A stretch of DNA of 64,000 bases from NCBI GenBank assembly GCA_045577945.1, contig JAZNJG010000142.1, forward strand, positions 22,969 through 86,968. Reading direction: 5' to 3'. Numbering within the stretch: the first letter of the stretch is position 1; each line of letters begins with the position of its first letter. The DNA is from CAG-698 sp045577945. Its GTDB lineage: Bacteria; Bacillota_I; Bacilli_A; ML615J-28; CAG-698. This document shows, in pieces, positions 14,996 to 22,370 of this stretch. A model generated the notes under the pieces. That model searched no databases and had not been told where the DNA came from. It saw nothing but the letters and a program-made list of their open reading frames with translations. A program made the position numbers and the translations under genes.

Positions 14996-16666
14996 ATGAA
15001 GAGATATGGTAATTTTTGGGATAATATAGTTACAAAATCAAATATTTTATTATCATATTTAAATGCTAAAGTTGGTAAGAGAAAGAAAAGAAATGTAAGA
15101 CGCTTTTATAAAAACTGGCGTGAAAATCTTGATAAAATACAACATTCTCTCAAATTTTTTACATTTAAAACTGGTCAATATAATAGCAAAGAATTATACG
15201 AACCAAAGAAAAGAGTTATATACATATTACCATTTAATCCAGATCGAATCGTTCAACACGCAGTTATGAATGAAATTAAAAAGATCTGGAATAAAATTTT
15301 TATTAGCGATAGTTATGCTTGTCGTGACAAAAAAGGAATGCACCGAGGATCAAATAAAGTTAGAGGGTGGGTAAAGATTAATAAGTATTGTCTTAAAATG
15401 GATGTAAGAAAATTTTATCTTAATATTAATCATGAAATATTAAAGACAATTATAAGAAAAAAGTTAAAAGATATATACCTTTTAAAAGTTTTTGATAATA
15501 TCATTGATAGTTTTCCAGGTGAGATAAATGTTCCTATAGGAAATTTTACATCTCAATGGTTTGGTAATCTATATATGAATGAACTAGATTATTATGTAAA
15601 ACATACACTTCATTGTAAATATTATATTCGATATTGTGATGATTTTTGTTTATTTAGTAATAATAAACAACAATTACATGATTGGTCGGCTTTGATAAAG
15701 CAATTTTTAAAAGATAAATTACAATTAGAGTTAAGTAAAAATGATGTTTTTCCTGTAACAAGAGGTGTTGATTTTTTAGGTTATCGCCATTTTCCAAATA
15801 AAGTTTTAGTTCGAAAAAGAACTATTAAAAAATTTAAAAAAATTTTTAGAAAAATTGCAAAGAAAATTCAAGAAGATAACTACAATAATTACACATACAT
15901 TCTTGGTTTTTTGAATTCATCTAAAGGTTGGTTAGATCATGCTAATACTCATCGATTTAAAGAAAGGTGGAAAATTGAAGAACTAATTAAATTATTAAGA
16001 GTATGTGAATATAGTAAATTCAAAAAGCTATTCATATATGTTGCGAATATACCTGCAAAAACATATATAATTAATGATGAGAGAATAAATGAGATTATTC
16101 AAGAAGCAAGAAGTATTAAAATTAACAAAACTCAGACAATGAAGAAATCAATAAAAATAGATATTAGTAAATTAAAAAATTTTCAATACACACCATATGC
16201 TGAACCAGGTGATTGGATGAATTTGAGTGAACAATTTAAAATAAATACTTTTAACGATATGGAATGTGAAAATTTATTTTTAAAAGAATTGGATATGAAT
16301 AGTGAATTAAAGAAAGAAATCGTGTCATTATCAGATTTAATAGGTGCTAGTAAAATAAAATACCCAACTATTAAATTAGAAGAAATAATAGATATTGATG
16401 TACTAATACATAGTATGTATATAGCACCAAGTATTAAAAGTGAGGGTAAAGATTATGCACGATTTATAATTACAAAATTAGATAGTGATGAAAAGCTAAC
16501 ATTTACAACTGAAAGTGTATCTGTTGTTGATAGTGTAAAAAGAGTATTAGCGAAATTTGATTCATTAAATATAAGTGAAGAATCTAGACCACTTATCAAA
16601 TCTAGATTTGTATATGAATTTTCAAAAAAATCAGGTAGACGGTATATAAAAATGATTTCTTTATGA
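14996..16666 (+). CDS. DGR1 reverse transcriptase with long C-terminal extension
   Basis: 556 residues; typical DGR enzymes have 300-420. The reverse-transcriptase core spans about 60-330: KKRVIYILPFNPDRIVQHAV, LKMDVRKFYLNI with the first catalytic Asp, the DGR-type motif IGNFTSQWFGN (about 181-191), and catalytic YCDD (about 212-215). The I-G-x-x-x-S-Q motif marks the DGR/retron-like group. About 190 residues after position 370 form an unrecognised extra domain (from WMNLSEQFKIN to SGRRYIKMISL). It copies the template RNA with A-directed errors. No Avd gene adjoins it, so the extension may replace Avd or Avd may come from DGR2. Confidence 0.92.
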   Translation: MKRYGNFWDNIVTKSNILLSYLNAKVGKRKKRNVRRFYKNWRENLDKIQHSLKFFTFKTGQYNSKELYEPKKRVIYILPFNPDRIVQHAVMNEIKKIWNKIFISDSYACRDKKGMHRGSNKVRGWVKINKYCLKMDVRKFYLNINHEILKTIIRKKLKDIYLLKVFDNIIDSFPGEINVPIGNFTSQWFGNLYMNELDYYVKHTLHCKYYIRYCDDFCLFSNNKQQLHDWSALIKQFLKDKLQLELSKNDVFPVTRGVDFLGYRHFPNKVLVRKRTIKKFKKIFRKIAKKIQEDNYNNYTYILGFLNSSKGWLDHANTHRFKERWKIEELIKLLRVCEYSKFKKLFIYVANIPAKTYIINDERINEIIQEARSIKINKTQTMKKSIKIDISKLKNFQYTPYAEPGDWMNLSEQFKINTFNDMECENLFLKELDMNSELKKEIVSLSDLIGASKIKYPTIKLEEIIDIDVLIHSMYIAPSIKSEGKDYARFIITKLDSDEKLTFTTESVSVVDSVKRVLAKFDSLNISEESRPLIKSRFVYEFSKKSGRRYIKMISL

Positions 16667-16757
16667 AATATATATTGATTTTTTATAATTTATATACTAT
16701 ATATTATATATATTATATAAAAGTTATAATACACTGTGAATATGAATTTTATTTTTT

Positions 16758-16844
16758 GGAGGCGTGCTGTAAGTGGTAGCCAGATCAGACTTAAAATCTG
16801 AGGGAGATTTCTCCGTGTGGGTTCAAGTCCCTCCGCCTCTACCA
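16758..16844 (+). tRNA. tRNA-Leu (TAA)
   Basis: Long variable arm typical of leucine tRNA. Anticodon stem TCAGA/TCTGA with loop CTTAAAA, T-loop GGTTCAAGTCC, and encoded ACCA end. The first acceptor pair is G-T. Confidence 0.9.
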
Positions 16845-16847
16845 TTT

Positions 16848-16863
16848 TAATAAATAATTACAT
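16848..16863 (+). promoter_or_regulatory. Late-type motif between tRNA genes
   Basis: TAATAAATAATTACAT lies between the Leu and Thr tRNAs and matches the late consensus. It could add late expression of the downstream tRNAs. Confidence 0.4.
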
Positions 16864-16870
16864 AACAAAC

Positions 16871-16946
16871 GCCGACATAGCTCAACTGGTAGAGCAACTC
16901 ACTTGTAATGAGAAGGTTGGGAGTTCAAGTCTCTCTGTCGGCACCA
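16871..16946 (+). tRNA. tRNA-Thr (TGT)
   Basis: Full cloverleaf: acceptor GCCGACA/TGTCGGC, anticodon loop CTTGTAA, T-loop GTTCAAG, encoded ACCA end. Confidence 0.93.
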
Positions 16947-16959
16947 TTATTTTTTTTTT

Positions 16960-17034
16960 GGTCCCATCGTCTAATGGTTAGGACATCACCCTTTCACGGT
17001 GGTAATATGGGTTCGAATCCCGTTGGGATCACCA
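16960..17034 (+). tRNA. tRNA-Glu (TTC)
   Basis: Acceptor GGTCCCA paired with TGGGATC, anticodon loop CTTTCAC within ACC/GGT, T-arm GGGTTCGAATCCC, encoded CCA. Confidence 0.93.
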
Positions 17035-17042
17035 ATTTTTAT

Positions 17043-17117
17043 TCCGACTTAGCTCAGCGGTAGAGCAATCGGCTGTTAACCGATCGGTCATCTGTTCGAA
17101 TCAGATAGTCGGAGCCA
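17043..17117 (+). tRNA. tRNA-Asn (GTT)
   Basis: Acceptor TCCGACT/AGTCGGA, anticodon stem ATCGG/CCGAT with loop CTGTTAA, T-loop GTTCGAATC, encoded GCCA end. Confidence 0.93.
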
Positions 17118-17125
17118 ATTTTTAT

Positions 17126-17200
17126 AGGGATGTAGCTCAGCTGGTAAGAGTAGTAGTCTGATAAACTATAGGTTGTTGGTTTAAGTTTAGTACGAGGAGA
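17126..17200 (+). pseudogene. Degenerate tRNA-Ile (GAT)
   Basis: The 5' half is a good tRNA (TGTAGCTCAGCTGGTAAGAG, anticodon arm TAGTCTGATAAACTA with GAT). The T-arm and acceptor 3' strand do not pair, and no CCA end is present. It is a decayed tRNA or an RNA needing unusual 3' maturation. Confidence 0.55.
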
Positions 17201-17221
17201 GCTATTTCTTATATATTATAT

Positions 17222-17307
17222 GGGTGGGTTGCATAGAGGCTTATTGCAGCGGACTGTAAATTCGCCGTCTTCGGACATCGGTGGTTCAAATCCATCCCCA
17301 CCCACCA
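17222..17307 (+). tRNA. tRNA-Tyr (GTA)
   Basis: Class II tRNA with a long variable arm. Acceptor GGGTGGG/CCCACCC, anticodon stem GCGGA/TTCGC with loop CTGTAAA, T-loop GGTTCAAATCC, encoded CCA. Confidence 0.92.
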
Positions 17308-17712
17308 TTTTTCCGAATAAAAACGGAGATTTATACTATATAATATTTACAGTACACTGTTATATTATTAAAGTATAAACGTAGGGAGTTCTTCAATCGG
17401 TAGCTCCAAAGACAACGAAAATGTTTAATTAAGAACCGATTTTTATTTTATGAGAGGTAGAAGAAATAGATGTTTTTCTTCTATAAATTATTAAATATAG
17501 TAAGAATCTTCTAAAGTTTTAATTTTAATTTAGGTAAGATTAAAATTAATTTGATAGAGACTTAATTCTTATGGAACGCTCTATTACATAAAAGGTTATA
17601 AGATAGTTTACCTGAACTTTTAACATATATGTAGGAGTTTAATAATTTATATAACCTACTAACTATTCTTGTAGGAAACCTTTCACCATTTATAATGAAA
17701 GGTAAAAAAAAT
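17308..17712 (+). other. Gene-free stretch between tRNA-Tyr and a small gene
   Basis: About 400 bases without a convincing gene. It contains a TATAAT near 17340, an AGTACACTGTTAT element near 17352, a possible hairpin (AATCGGT...ACCGATT, 17397-17440 followed by T residues), and several short inverted repeats up to the ribosome site of the gene at 17713. It may encode a short structured RNA. Confidence 0.35.
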
Positions 17713-18099
17713 ATGGAATTAAAAAAGAGATATGGTATATTTCTCATTAAAGAGAAAGTATTATATGGATATGTTGAAAATTCTTTTTCAATGAGCTGGG
17801 AACCAAATTGTGTAAGAGCTTGGAAATTAGAAGACTTACAATGGATTTGGAATAATGGCGTTAGACCTTATGGTTTAGATACTAAATATACAAAAGGAAT
17901 TAAAGCCAAATATCCAAAAGCTTTTATCGTTCGTATTACTGATAATTTTCCCAAACAATTTCAAAATAAATTAAGAAAGAAAATAAAAATTCATTGGAAA
18001 GAAAGACAAGATATATTAAATAGAACAGAAGAAGAACAAAAGAAAAAATATATTAGCAAAAAATATCACGCTAGAAATGTTCGGTTTAGTGAGGTGTGA
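17713..18099 (+). CDS. Hypothetical protein
   Basis: 128 residues from the ATG at 17713, preceded by GAAAGG; an in-frame ATG at 17695 overlaps that site and is less likely. Aromatic- and lysine-rich (WEPNCVRAWKLEDLQWIWNN, then a basic helix ending EEEQKKKYISKKYHAR). Resembles a small nucleic-acid-binding protein, but no family recognised. It sits alone in the tRNA island. Confidence 0.5.
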   Translation: MELKKRYGIFLIKEKVLYGYVENSFSMSWEPNCVRAWKLEDLQWIWNNGVRPYGLDTKYTKGIKAKYPKAFIVRITDNFPKQFQNKLRKKIKIHWKERQDILNRTEEEQKKKYISKKYHARNVRFSEV

Positions 18100-18109
18100 G
18101 TTTTACAGA

Positions 18110-18425
18110 TAATATATTGGGATTATTTAGCTAATTTTCTTCAATATATTATTTGAGAATAACAAAGTAAGAAGTGATAAGCTTATGGAGTTATTTTATA
18201 CGATGGGAAAGACCATTGACATATTGGAATCAGACAATAAGGTTACACCAAGTATTATACAGACCTTATAAAGTGTGTTTGCACTGATCTCGTGCGGTGT
18301 TAAAATAAACAGGAGTTGGCTCTTTTAGATATGAGTAACACAGTGATATCTAATATAGTGAAAAATAAAATTAGACATTCTTATCAAATTGGAAATTATA
18401 TTTATTTTTCACTGAATTTTTTTTA
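18110..18425 (+). ncRNA. Candidate structured RNA
   Basis: No gene is present from 18100 to 18539. Several short inverted repeats occur, and the stretch ends with a strong terminator-like hairpin at 18357-18413 followed by eight T. The layout resembles the larger gene-free stretch at 21600-22316. Function and boundaries are inferred. Confidence 0.35.
18357..18424 (+). terminator. Terminator-like hairpin
   Basis: AGTGAAAAATAAA pairs perfectly with TTTATTTTTCACT across a 31-base loop, followed by a run of T. Confidence 0.6.
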
Positions 18426-18427
18426 TA

Positions 18428-18500
18428 CCACGATCGTTCATTGGTTAGAGTGTGGTCTTATATACCTAGTATCGTAGTTTGAGTCTCACCATTCCAGCCA
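18428..18500 (+). pseudogene. Degenerate tRNA-like sequence
   Basis: TTCATTGGTTAGAGTGTGG resembles a D-arm, TAGTTTGAGTCTCACC a T-arm, and the segment ends CCAGCCA. Acceptor strands do not pair and the anticodon arm is unclear. Confidence 0.35.
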
Positions 18501-18539
18501 TTTTATAATTATTAAAATAATTTCTAATTTATAAAACAA

Positions 18540-18613
18540 TAGAGTGTCGTCTAATGGTAGGACATCGCACTTTGACTGCGACAATAGTGGTTCGAATCCA
18601 TTCACTCTAACCA
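18540..18613 (+). tRNA. tRNA-Gln (TTG)
   Basis: Acceptor TAGAGTG/CACTCTA, anticodon stem TCGCA/TGCGA with loop CTTTGAC, T-arm GTGGTTCGAATCCAT, encoded ACCA end. Confidence 0.92.
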
Positions 18614-18647
18614 ATTCTAATTTACTCTTATCTTCATAAAATTTCTC

Positions 18648-18676
18648 TTGATTATATTAAAAATATATTATATAAT
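18648..18676 (+). promoter_or_regulatory. Early-type promoter
   Basis: TTGATT at 18648 and TATAAT at 18671 with a 17-base spacer, 26 bases before the ATG at 18702. Confidence 0.7.
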
Positions 18677-18701
18677 ATTAATATACTTAAAGGAAAATAA
18701 A

Positions 18702-19070
18702 ATGAAAAGTTTTAAAGATTTTTTAACAGAAGCAAAAGAAAATATTAGTCATAAACTCGTTGATATGAAAATTATTAATGAGATGGCTACTCTTGCTGCT
18801 AAAAGCGATGGAGTTGGATTTATAGCTCGTATATATTCTAATGATCACGAGCCCGCTCATATGCATATTTTAGATTATAATAATAAAAAATTAGCTAAAG
18901 TTTTATTATCGGGAAATACTCCATCGAAAATTAATGATTTTCAATTCTTAGATGGTGAATTGGATAGAGATATGTTAAAGAAATTATTAAAATGGGCTAA
19001 AGGAAATAATGAAGAAGGTTTTAATAATTGGATATATAGCTTCTCGGTATGGAAGTCAGAACATAAATAA
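18702..19070 (+). CDS. DUF4160-like protein with T4-type capsid-targeting N-terminus
   Basis: 122 residues from the ATG at 18702 (AAAGGA upstream). The start MKSFKDFLTEAKEN closely follows the capsid-targeting sequence of T4 internal head proteins (MKTYQEFIAEA), which the head protease cuts after Glu. The rest matches the DUF4160 pattern: IARIYSNDHEPAHMHILDY, then a helical LKKLLKWAKGN and WIYSF. DUF4160 proteins are often found in toxin-antitoxin-like settings. I infer a protein packed in the head and injected with DNA. Confidence 0.65.
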   Translation: MKSFKDFLTEAKENISHKLVDMKIINEMATLAAKSDGVGFIARIYSNDHEPAHMHILDYNNKKLAKVLLSGNTPSKINDFQFLDGELDRDMLKKLLKWAKGNNEEGFNNWIYSFSVWKSEHK

Positions 19071-19082
19071 AAGGAAAATAAA

Positions 19083-19262
19083 ATGAAAAAGAAGAAACGA
19101 AAACGATTTATAAATGGTGATGAAAGAAATTTAAGATTTAATCTCTTTCATAATGGATTATTTAAACAAAAGATTATACCAAATAAAAAGAAGAAAGTTA
19201 AAAAGTTTGACTATAAAAAAGAAATCAGTTCTTATCTAAACATTTATTCATTGAGTTTTTAG
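19083..19262 (+). CDS. Small very basic protein
   Basis: 59 residues, AAAGGA ribosome site, directly after the DUF4160-like gene. Starts MKKKKRKRFINGDE and has a second lysine cluster (NKKKKVKKFDYKK). Probably binds nucleic acid. Its last codons lie inside the terminator hairpin at 19223. Confidence 0.5.
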   Translation: MKKKKRKRFINGDERNLRFNLFHNGLFKQKIIPNKKKKVKKFDYKKEISSYLNIYSLSF

Positions 19263-19280
19263 ACAAGAACTGATTTTTAT
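19223..19280 (+). terminator. Terminator overlapping the end of a small gene
   Basis: AATCAGTTCTT pairs with AAGAACTGATT across a 31-base loop and is followed by T residues. Confidence 0.6.
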
Positions 19281-19294
19281 AATAAATAATTTAT
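19279..19294 (+). promoter_or_regulatory. Late promoter, ATAATAAATAATTTAT
   Basis: Late-motif match 30 bases before the ATG at 19324. Late expression fits an internal head protein. Confidence 0.5.
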
Positions 19295-19323
19295 ATAAAT
19301 GCATTTATAAAGGAAAACCAAAT

Positions 19324-19683
19324 ATGAAAACATTTAGGGAATTTTTATTAGAAGCTAAAATAAATGAAGATACTATGACTCCAGACGAAATTAAAAACTT
19401 CATCGATGATCATAAAATTCGAAAAGATATAGGAACTGGAGTATTTAAATATACTAAAGTAGAGGAATCTGTGTCATTAGATGAAGAAAAAATATCAGAC
19501 ATTAGAACCTTAAAGAAAGGTCAAAAATTTAAATTCAAAAATTCTAAAGACAATAATACTTATATTATTACTCGTAAATTCAATTCTAATTCATTATCAT
19601 ATGATAATGTAAATACTAAAGAACATTATATATGGGATTGGAGTCAAGTCCATGAACGTGATGTTATAGTTGAATCAAAATAA
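19324..19683 (+). CDS. Candidate internal head protein
   Basis: 119 residues. Starts MKTFREFLLEAKINED, matching the T4 capsid-targeting pattern, with likely cleavage after LLE. The mature part has a small beta-rich domain (LKKGQKFKFKNSKDNNTYIITRKF, then YIWDWSQVHE). No known enzyme motif. It is probably packed with DNA and injected. Confidence 0.6.
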   Translation: MKTFREFLLEAKINEDTMTPDEIKNFIDDHKIRKDIGTGVFKYTKVEESVSLDEEKISDIRTLKKGQKFKFKNSKDNNTYIITRKFNSNSLSYDNVNTKEHYIWDWSQVHERDVIVESK

Positions 19684-20010
19684 TTAACAGAAGCTAGCTT
19701 AAATCTTGATGATAGTTTTGAATTTGAAAGAACCAAATTTAATATTAAATAGTGGGATAATGGTGAAATTCAAATTACAAGTTCACATCCATATGATTTA
19801 GCTGAATATCATTGAGCTAAAAGTAGAAACGATGGCAAAACATTTGATATTATATTAGATAATAAAAGAGTTAAAACTGTTGTTACTAGATCATGGGAAA
19901 GAATTGATGATGAAGATTTGGGTGATTATGCAACATTTTCATGGTCTGAAATCACAAAAGTTCTAAAAGATATGGATAAAAGAGTAAAACCTCATATTGA
20001 CAGAACTTAA
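19684..20010 (+). pseudogene. Decayed internal-head-protein paralogue
   Basis: The same frame as the preceding gene continues past its TAA with a protein-like sequence (LTEASLNLDDSFEFERTKFN) that is broken by TAG (at about 19750) and TGA (at about 19815). It then reads openly to RVKPHIDRT and TAA. LTEA looks like the end of a lost MKSFKDFLTEA start. I read it as a pseudogene; regular stop readthrough is the less likely alternative. Confidence 0.6.
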
Positions 20011-20032
20011 TTGTTTAAAATGTTTTCAAAAT

Positions 20033-20068
20033 AAACTCTTATAAATAATAATATAAGAGTTTATTTTT
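20033..20068 (+). terminator. Terminator before the second tRNA cluster
   Basis: AAACTCTTATA pairs with TATAAGAGTTT over an 8-base loop followed by a T run. It contains TATAAATAATA, but the hairpin explains this better than a promoter does. Confidence 0.65.
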
Positions 20069-20070
20069 TA

Positions 20071-20148
20071 CTCGTAGTTGCATAGTCTGGCTAATGCGCT
20101 TGGTTTGGGTCCAAGAGATCGGGAGTTCGAATCTCTCCTACGAGACCA
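20071..20148 (+). tRNA. tRNA-Pro (TGG)
   Basis: Acceptor CTCGTAG/CTACGAG, anticodon stem CTTGG/CCAAG with loop TTTGGGT, T-arm GGGAGTTCGAATCTCTC, encoded ACCA end. Confidence 0.92.
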
Positions 20149-20154
20149 TTTTAT

Positions 20155-20230
<76 letters not shown>

Positions 20231-20237
20231 TTTTAAA

Positions 20238-20312
20238 GGGAATGTAGCTCAGAGGAAGAGCGCTACACTGTCACTGTAGAGGTCGAGATATCGTAATTCT
20301 TCATTCCCGCCA
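20238..20312 (+). tRNA. tRNA-Asp (GTC)
   Basis: Acceptor GGGAATG/CATTCCC and anticodon stem CTACA/TGTAG with loop CTGTCAC. The T-arm (GATATCGTAATTCTTC) is atypical, lacking TTCGA. Encoded CCA. Probably functional but divergent. Confidence 0.8.
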
Positions 20313-20321
20313 TATATTATT

Positions 20322-20395
20322 AGAGATTTAGTTTAGTGGTAAAACATCGGTCTCCAAAACCGAAGTCAGCTGTTCAAATCAGTTAATCTCTGCCA
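20322..20395 (+). tRNA. tRNA-Trp (CCA)
   Basis: Acceptor AGAGATT/AATCTCT, anticodon stem TCGGT/ACCGA with loop CTCCAAA, T-loop GTTCAAATC, encoded GCCA end. Confidence 0.92.
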
Positions 20396-20402
20396 TTTAT
20401 AT

Positions 20403-20476
20403 GGAGAGTTGACAGATCGGTTATGTGGAAGACTGCAAATCTTTTTAGAGGTGTTCGACTCACCTACTCTCCTCCA
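20403..20476 (+). tRNA. tRNA-Cys (GCA)
   Basis: Acceptor GGAGAGT/ACTCTCC, anticodon stem AAGA/TCTT with loop CTGCAAA, T-loop GTTCGACTC, encoded TCCA end. Confidence 0.9.
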
Positions 20477-20603
20477 TAAAATATTATTATGTCAGGTGAG
20501 ATAGAGATGTGTGATAAGGATATCTATATAATAAGTTCAATTATTATTGGATTGAGCTGTATTTTATATAGTTTAATTTAAGGAAAGGTGGTAGAGTTAT
20601 TCT

Positions 20604-20640
20604 GAAAATATAATCATATAATTTATATGATTATATTTTC
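20604..20640. terminator. Long palindromic terminator
   Basis: GAAAATATAATCATATA pairs perfectly with its complement over a 3-base loop. It lies between the tRNA cluster and the convergent nuclease gene and includes that gene's stop codon. Confidence 0.7.
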
Positions 20641-21314
20641 ATATAATGTTTGAATTGTTTTATCATTAACATTATATGTTTTATAAATATATTCAAATTC
20701 TTCTTGTAAGTCTTCTTTATATAGAATCTTATATTTCATATTAGTAATAGAATTTGCTTTAATATCAACTAAATCAGTATAGTAACCTTTAATTTCTATA
20801 ATAGTATCATTATTAATTATAAAATCTGGATAGTATTTATGGTATTTTCCATTATAAAAATATTCATAAGATTTATTGCATCTTTTAATGTTAATATTGT
20901 GATCTAAGCAGTAAATTAAATAAACAAGTTCATAAGTAGAATCACAATAAAAACTCTTATACCAACCGTGTTTAGATCTACCCGATCCTTTATGATAGCC
21001 ACCTAATTTTCTTTCTTTAGCATATTTTGATAATTTTCTTTTAGTTTCTTCTGTATGAGGGTGACTTGAAGTTTTATGTAATCCTAGTTTTTGATTTCTT
21101 TTAAACGTTTCATGTGCTTTTTTTATCCGCTCATCTGTTTCTTTACTAAGCCTTTTATTCCAACCAACACTACCTTTTTTCTATGTGCTAGCGGACTTTT
21201 TATTTTTTGTACTCTATTTGGATTATATTTACAATGTTTTTGATGAACGCTTAAACTACCAGGCTTTTTACATTCTCTACCACAATATTGACAAATAAAT
21301 TTTTCTTTTGACAT
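20623..21314 (-). pseudogene. Frameshifted homing-type endonuclease
   Basis: The N-terminal part begins MSKEKFICQYCGRECKKPGS (zinc finger CxxC...H...C). It runs to KSPLAHRK, then leaves frame at a run of six A (about 21175-21180). With seven A the reading continues as GSVGWNK...TEETKRKLSKYAKER (NUMOD3-like) and a nuclease core YELVYLIYCLDHNINI...YYPDFIINNDTIIEIKG, which has the PD-(D/E)xK/Vsr-like D and ExK residues, to a stop at 20623. It is either a true frameshift (decayed or slippage-regulated gene) or a homopolymer sequencing error. It is inserted in the tRNA island, a usual place for free-standing homing genes. Confidence 0.75.
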
Positions 21315-21398
21315 TAAAAATCTCCTTGAAAAAGGAGACAGAAACAAATATAAATAATTATAGCAATTTTGATAATGTTTCTATCTCAATTGTTAGAA

Positions 21399-21427
21399 GA
21401 TTTGTAAAACGGCTAATTTTACAAATC
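21399..21427. other. Stem-loop upstream of the nuclease gene
   Basis: GATTTGTAAAA pairs with TTTTACAAATC over a 7-base loop. On the + strand T residues follow, so it can act as terminator; on the - strand it lies in the leader of the nuclease gene. Confidence 0.5.
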
Positions 21428-21438
21428 TTTGTTTTATA

Positions 21439-21450
21439 TAATTATTTATA
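21439..21450 (-). promoter_or_regulatory. Late promoter, TATAAATAATTA
   Basis: Exact late motif on the - strand, 125 bases before the nuclease start. A second copy on the + strand lies at 21349-21362. Confidence 0.5.
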
Positions 21451-21498
21451 AAAGTTTAGTTTTTAATGTGAAAATATAAATACTTTATATAATATTGT

Positions 21499-21555
21499 AG
21501 AAGTATGGTGAAATGATAACTGGCTTCCGTGAGTTCGAATCTCACCCTTTCCGCC
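21499..21555 (+). pseudogene. tRNA fragment
   Basis: A D-arm-like ATGGTGAAATGATAACTGG is joined directly to a T-arm (GTGAGTTCGAATCTCAC) and CCGCCA end. The anticodon arm is missing, so this is a deletion remnant. Confidence 0.55.
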
Positions 21556-21575
21556 ATAAAATATTTAAAAAAAGC

Positions 21576-21603
21576 TTGAAAATTATTTTTATTTACATAT
21601 AAT
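21576..21603 (+). promoter_or_regulatory. Promoter of the long gene-free stretch
   Basis: TTGAAA at 21576 and TATAAT at 21598, 16 bases apart. No gene follows for 770 bases. Confidence 0.6.
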
Positions 21604-21604
21604 A

Positions 21605-22316
21605 AAGGTGTAAATAATATTTAATTATATTGTTTACTTCCCCGAATATTAGATACTAGTTTCTAATGCTTTAAAACAACTAGTGTAGGTGCATGACTGA
21701 AAATGATTGTTGACTTTGTTAATTTGAATAGGAAATTAATAGTTTGGCTATCTAGATCAGCTCTAGGGTTTAATGGATTATCCTAGCAACCATTAAGGTA
21801 TGCGCTTTGCCGATTTGAAAAAGTGCTCTTTTGATTAATTTATAGGTTAAAATTAATTAAGTTGAAATAGCTTGTAATTATTTCCGTTGGTGAAAGCGCT
21901 CATAAGAAAATACGTAAAGTTTTCTTTTTATTTATAAGAACTCTCTTTCTTATAAATAATATTAGAAGTAGCAATATTTCTAATAGTTCATTTTATTAAT
22001 AGTGTTAAAGTAGAGCGATTCTCTCACCTATCTATCAAGGTAATGACGGCATCCTTTATAGAAAGCCTAATCAGCATTTCTTGGAATTTAGAAGCTAAAA
22101 TAAATTCGACAATATAAAGGAGAGAATAAGTATTCTCTTAAACTATACGATAGATAATAGAATGAACAAACCCTCAAATAAGGTCGTGAATTAATGGTCG
22201 GAGAGATAGTGACCAGGATAAAATAAATAAATCTCAAATTCAATGTTATTCTAGAAACTAACATTGACGTGCTGAAAGAGGTGAAAATCGTCTATAGAAA
22301 TATAGACGATTTTTTT
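21605..22316 (+). ncRNA. Candidate long structured noncoding RNA
   Basis: About 710 bases with a promoter at the start (21576) and a perfect terminator at the end (22284). No frame longer than a few dozen codons or with a ribosome site is found on either strand. The base composition is less A/T-extreme than nearby spacers, and many short inverted repeats are visible. It does not match tmRNA (no tRNA-like ends), nor could I fit group I intron or RNase P cores. Processed pieces could include more than one small RNA. Confidence 0.5.
22284..22316 (+). terminator. Strong terminator of the candidate RNA
   Basis: AAAATCGTCTATA pairs with TATAGACGATTTT over a GAAA loop, followed by T. A GNRA loop is typical of stable RNA. 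Confidence 0.85.
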
Positions 22317-22317
22317 G

Positions 22318-22345
22318 TTGATTATCTAAAAATATATTATACAAT
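22318..22345 (+). promoter_or_regulatory. Early-type promoter
   Basis: TTGATT at 22318 and TACAAT at 22340, 16 bases apart, before the gene at 22371. Confidence 0.65.
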
Positions 22346-22370
22346 ATAGTTATTAGAAATATAGGAGATT

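Noticed and set aside
19684..20010. Recoding of TAG or TGA as a sense codon in this phage
   Set aside because: Many clear genes end in TAG or TGA without continuing frames, so the standard code is used; both stops occur only in this decayed frame.
20038..20050. Late promoter TATAAATAATA before the second tRNA cluster
   Set aside because: It lies inside a perfect terminator hairpin followed by T residues, which explains the sequence better.
21605..22316. tmRNA or RNase P RNA in the gene-free stretch
   Set aside because: No tRNA-like acceptor and T-arm with CCA at the ends, no tag frame, and no recognisable conserved core could be matched by eye.
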